A DNA stretch of 64,000 nucleotides from an uncultured Desulfovibrio sp. (GTDB lineage Bacteria > Desulfobacterota > Desulfovibrionia > Desulfovibrionales > Desulfovibrionaceae): assembly GCF_902477725.1 (NCBI RefSeq), contig NZ_CABSIF010000008.1, positions 62,001-126,000 on the forward strand, in the 5' to 3' direction. This document shows, one piece after another, positions 61,383-64,000 of this stretch (position 1 is its first letter; each line of letters opens with the position of its first letter). The notes beneath the pieces were generated by a model. That model was not told the DNA's origin. It did no database searches and was given only the letters and a program-made list of their open reading frames with translations. Both the position numbers and the translations under genes were made by a program.

Positions 61383-62501
61383 TTAGCGGTCAATATCCGG
61401 AATCACCAGGTCAAGGCTGCCGAGCAGCGCCAGGGCATCGGGCAGCAGCATTCCCCTGCCCGCCTCGCCAAAAACAAGCAGGTTTGAAAAACAGGGGGTG
61501 CGCCACTTGAGCCGCCAGGGGGTGCCGCTGCCATCGCTGACGGCGCGGATACCCAGAAGACCGCGCGCCGTTTCAACAGCATGGTAATAGTCGCCCTTGG
61601 GCGGTTTGATGGTTTTGGGAACCTTGGCCGCCATAACCGGGCCTTGCGGCAACTGGTCGAGGGCCTGCTCGATGATGCGCAAGCTCTGTTCAATTTCGTC
61701 CATGCGCACCTTGTAGCGGGCCATGGAATCACCCTCGGCATACACAGGCACGTCAAAGGTAAAGCGGTCATAAACGCCGTAGGGCTCGTGCTTGCGCACG
61801 TCGTAGGCAATGCCCGCGCCACGCGCCACAGGCCCGGTCGCGCCGTATTTGCGGCACATCTCGGCAGACACAACCCCCACATCCACAAGGCGTTGCTGGA
61901 TAATGAGGTTTTTGGAAACAAGAGAATCATACATGGGCAGACGCTTGCGCATACGCGTAATAAATGCCCGCGTACCTGTTACAAAAGCATCGTCAATATC
62001 GTTGTACACGCCGCCAAAGCGGAAGTAACAGTACGTGAGGCGCGACCCGGTAACGGATTCCAGCAGATCCAGAATCTGCTCGCGGTCGTCAAAAGCGTAC
62101 AAAAGGGGCGAGAACCCGCCAAGATCAAGCACAAAAGCTCCAAACCAGAGCAAATGGCTTGAAACCCGGTTCAGCTCGTTGGTGATGACGCGGATGTACT
62201 CGGCGCGTTCCGGCACTTCAATGGAAGCGGCGCGCTCGACCAGGCAGGCATAGCCGTGGTTGTAGGCAAGGGCATGCAGGTAATCCATGCGGCCCGTATT
62301 GGGCATAAACTGCGCCCAGGTGCGGTTTTCGGCCATTTTTTCGTGCATGCGGTGGATGTAGCCAAGCACAGGCTCGGCCTCCACTATGTACTCGCCGTCC
62401 ATGACCATCTTGACGCGCAAAACGCCGTGCGTAGCAGGGTGCTGCGGGCCAAGGTTCAGAACAAAGCGCTCGTCTGTGGGACTTTGGGCAAGATAGTTCA
62501 T
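61383..62501 (-). CDS. nuoD: complex I subunit D (49 kDa)
   Basis: A 372-residue subunit holding the quinone site. The N-terminal NLGPQHPATHGVLRVKMVMD and the end LVIPDIDR are canonical, as is RTWAQFMPNTGRMDYLHALA. ATG 62501 overlaps the nuoC stop (ATGA); the further open frame lies inside nuoC and is rejected. Confidence 0.95.
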   Translation of the reverse strand: MNYLAQSPTDERFVLNLGPQHPATHGVLRVKMVMDGEYIVEAEPVLGYIHRMHEKMAENRTWAQFMPNTGRMDYLHALAYNHGYACLVERAASIEVPERAEYIRVITNELNRVSSHLLWFGAFVLDLGGFSPLLYAFDDREQILDLLESVTGSRLTYCYFRFGGVYNDIDDAFVTGTRAFITRMRKRLPMYDSLVSKNLIIQQRLVDVGVVSAEMCRKYGATGPVARGAGIAYDVRKHEPYGVYDRFTFDVPVYAEGDSMARYKVRMDEIEQSLRIIEQALDQLPQGPVMAAKVPKTIKPPKGDYYHAVETARGLLGIRAVSDGSGTPWRLKWRTPCFSNLLVFGEAGRGMLLPDALALLGSLDLVIPDIDR

Positions 62502-63076
62502 GCGCTGTAGTCCTTGAGCAAGGGGTGGTATTCCGCGTCTTCGGGCAACAACAGGGGGATAAGGTAGGGATGCCCGATAAAGACGATGCCAAAGAACTCG
62601 TGAATCTCGCGCTCGTGCCAGTGGGCTATGGGATAAATTTCGGCGATGGTGTGGATCTGCGGGTTGGAGCGCGGCGTGCGCACCCGCAAGCACACCCTGT
62701 GGCGGGCGGCATAGAGGTTGAAGTCGTACACCACTTCAAGCTCGTCTTCCATTGATATGGGATCCTGCACAGGGGCTTCAGGTGGGGCGGCCTGGCTGGT
62801 ATCCGTCGCGTCCGCTGCACTGACAGCGGCGGCTTCGGCAGCCTTTTTGGCCATGGCTTCGGCCTCCTTGCGCAGGGCCTCGCATTCGCCAAGCCAGTCT
62901 ACCCCTGTCATTCCTTCAAGAAAGTACCCCGCTCCGTCCATAATGCCCACTGCGGCAAGCAGGGAGCTTTCTGGCAGCGCCACATCAAGATCATAGCCCA
63001 CAGCGGCATGATCTGCGGCGCGAACCCTGGCTCTGGGCAGGGCCGCCAACTGTGCGCCAAGGGTTTCTGCGTTCAT
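62498..63076 (-). CDS. nuoC: complex I subunit C with an Ala-rich insertion
   Basis: A 192-residue subunit. The conserved part is HTIAEIYPIAHWHEREIHEF and FFGIVFIGHPYLIPLLLPED. Between residues about 66 and 112 sits an Ala/Glu/Pro-rich insertion (KEAEAMAKKAAEAAAVSAAD) absent from standard NuoC. It overlaps nuoB by 4 nt and nuoD by 4 nt. Confidence 0.9.
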   Translation of the reverse strand: MNAETLGAQLAALPRARVRAADHAAVGYDLDVALPESSLLAAVGIMDGAGYFLEGMTGVDWLGECEALRKEAEAMAKKAAEAAAVSAADATDTSQAAPPEAPVQDPISMEDELEVVYDFNLYAARHRVCLRVRTPRSNPQIHTIAEIYPIAHWHEREIHEFFGIVFIGHPYLIPLLLPEDAEYHPLLKDYSA

Positions 63077-63717
63077 GACGTATGCCCTCCTGCTTCGTTG
63101 CCCGCCTTGGCATCCCCGGAGGCTCCCACAGGGACACCCACAGCATCCTCGGCAGGTGCCGGGGGCGCTTGCGCCTCTGCCTGCATTCTGGCCGCCTGCG
63201 CCGCCGCAGGGCCGGGAAGCCCGGGGGGCGTCACCACGGGCCAGCGCCGGGTGCCTGTGAGCTTTTCTTCCAGCTTCAGGATGCCTTCAATCAGGGCTTC
63301 CGGCCTTGGCGGGCACCCCGGAATGAACACATCAACAGGAAAAAGCTTGCCCACCCCTTCCACCACGGCGTACTGCCCTTCATACACAAAAGGCCCGCCG
63401 GAAATGGCGCAATTGCCCATGGCGATGACCCACTTTGGCTCGGGCATCTGGTCGTAAAGGATCTGCACAGCCGGGGCCATCTTTTTATTGATGGTTCCAG
63501 AAACGATCATCACATCGCTCTGCCGGGGCGATGGCCTGAACACCTCGGCCCCAAAGCGCGCCAGATCAAAGCGGGATGCGCCGGTCGCCATCATTTCAAT
63601 GGCGCAGCAGGCAAGGCCGAATGTCATGGGCCAGAGCGAATTGGCCCGGCACATGTCCAGCAGCGAATCCAGCCGCGAAAAGTGGACTACCGATCCGAAT
63701 ATATTTTCCGTTGCCAC
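63073..63717 (-). CDS. nuoB: complex I subunit B, N2 cluster
   Basis: A 214-residue subunit carrying cluster N2: the tandem Cys37-Cys38 in FGLACCAIEMM, Cys in AMGNCAISGG, and Cys in FIPGCPPRPE. A C-terminal ~55-residue Ala/Pro/Glu-rich tail extends beyond the usual length and is likely disordered. GTG 63717 has GGGAG about 9 nt upstream; a GTG 21 nt earlier lacks one. It overlaps nuoA by 31 nt. Confidence 0.92.
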   Translation of the reverse strand: MATENIFGSVVHFSRLDSLLDMCRANSLWPMTFGLACCAIEMMATGASRFDLARFGAEVFRPSPRQSDVMIVSGTINKKMAPAVQILYDQMPEPKWVIAMGNCAISGGPFVYEGQYAVVEGVGKLFPVDVFIPGCPPRPEALIEGILKLEEKLTGTRRWPVVTPPGLPGPAAAQAARMQAEAQAPPAPAEDAVGVPVGASGDAKAGNEAGGHTS

Positions 63718-64000
63718 TGGAACACTCCCTTTTTCCACGCGTACAGAATGACGAGGGACAAAATGCCCACGAACAGAAAAACTTCCGCGAACGTCAGGAA
63801 ATCGCTGATGGGAGAAGCCTTGTTGTAGATAACCGCAACAGGGAAGAGAAAGAGAATATCAACGGCAAATGCGAGGAACAGCAGCGAGTACATATAGTAT
63901 ACCGCGCCGAATTTGATCCATGCATCGCCAATGGGGTCAATGCCGCACTCAACAATCTGGCGGGTTTTGCCCACAGTGTTGCGAGTGATGCGAGGGGCAA
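63687..64000 (-). CDS. nuoA: complex I subunit A (N-terminus beyond window)
   Basis: The visible C-terminal 103 codons include RITRNTVGKTRQIVECGIDP, where the conserved Glu-Cys-Gly and Asp-Pro mark the NuoA loop controlling the quinone cavity, and two helices (YMYSLLFLAFAVDILFLFPV; TFAEVFLFVGILSLVILYAW). The frame stays open to the window edge, so the start is outside. Confidence 0.92.
   Translation of the reverse strand, partial: APRITRNTVGKTRQIVECGIDPIGDAWIKFGAVYYMYSLLFLAFAVDILFLFPVAVIYNKASPISDFLTFAEVFLFVGILSLVILYAWKKGVFQWQRKIYSDR

Noticed and set aside
1..64000. CRISPR arrays, insertion sequences, rRNA genes
   Set aside because: No regularly spaced repeats, transposase-like proteins or rRNA sequence were seen.

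Overview
The window reads as a stretch of chromosome from a Desulfovibrio of the D. desulfuricans type. The G+C-rich coding sequence, the tmRNA whose reading frame encodes ANNDYDYAYAA, a dicarboxylate symporter, a complex I operon without NADH-oxidising subunits as far as it is visible, and many Desulfovibrio-like housekeeping genes all point there. No sulfate-reduction marker gene lies inside, so genus is an inference.

Layout. 1-8 kb: 5' part of a phosphofructokinase with an HD-domain gene (minus), then a RicT-like PSP1 protein, metG, uppP, a tRNA-Met(CAU), a RidA protein, a zinc ribbon and a frameshifted acetyltransferase gene. 7.6-13.6 kb: methyltransferase, dctA, a 670-bp A+T-rich gap with a 20-bp perfect palindrome, then an S1-domain protein coupled to an HtrA protease. 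13.6-23 kb: glycosyltransferase, pgm, rluB, rdgC with a companion gene, two peptide-type ABC permeases and recN. 23-25.4 kb: a gene of unknown function behind a near-consensus sigma-54 promoter, tmRNA with terminator, then an A+T-rich gene that looks like a nuclease-type abortive-infection protein.

25.4-42 kb holds a single 19-gene minus-strand operon, nearly every junction overlapping, whose content matches aryl polyene (APE) pigment clusters: reductase, three complete ketosynthases plus one chain-length-factor-like paralogue, two acyl carrier proteins, two dehydratase-like hot-dog proteins, an AMP-forming ligase, two acyltransferases, a glycosyltransferase, a thioesterase, LolA-like carrier, lipoproteins, an MMPL-type exporter and a phytoene-desaturase-like flavoprotein. 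The two dehydratases carry complementary halves of a FabZ active site (His in one, Glu in the other), suggesting an obligate heterodimer. A tiny lipoprotein gene is transcribed divergently.

42.4-52.5 kb is accessory: two secreted proteins, a LemA/DUF2207 module, a low-G+C chloramphenicol acetyltransferase, a hipBA-type toxin-antitoxin pair with a palindromic operator, and a WYL regulator divergent from an NTF2-like protein and a ferredoxin-nitroreductase. A 22-bp perfect hairpin closes this region. 52.5-64 kb is a complex I operon (minus) in the order A-B-C-D-H-I-J-K, an antiporter-like subunit, a small membrane protein, a second antiporter-like subunit, M, N. It has four antiporter-type subunits rather than three; nuoA is cut by the window end.

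The strongest candidates for new biology are the APE-type operon with its split dehydratase and extra flavoprotein/ketosynthase, the defence-like gene behind tmRNA, and the sigma-54-driven unknown gene. All functional calls rest on motif recognition by eye.
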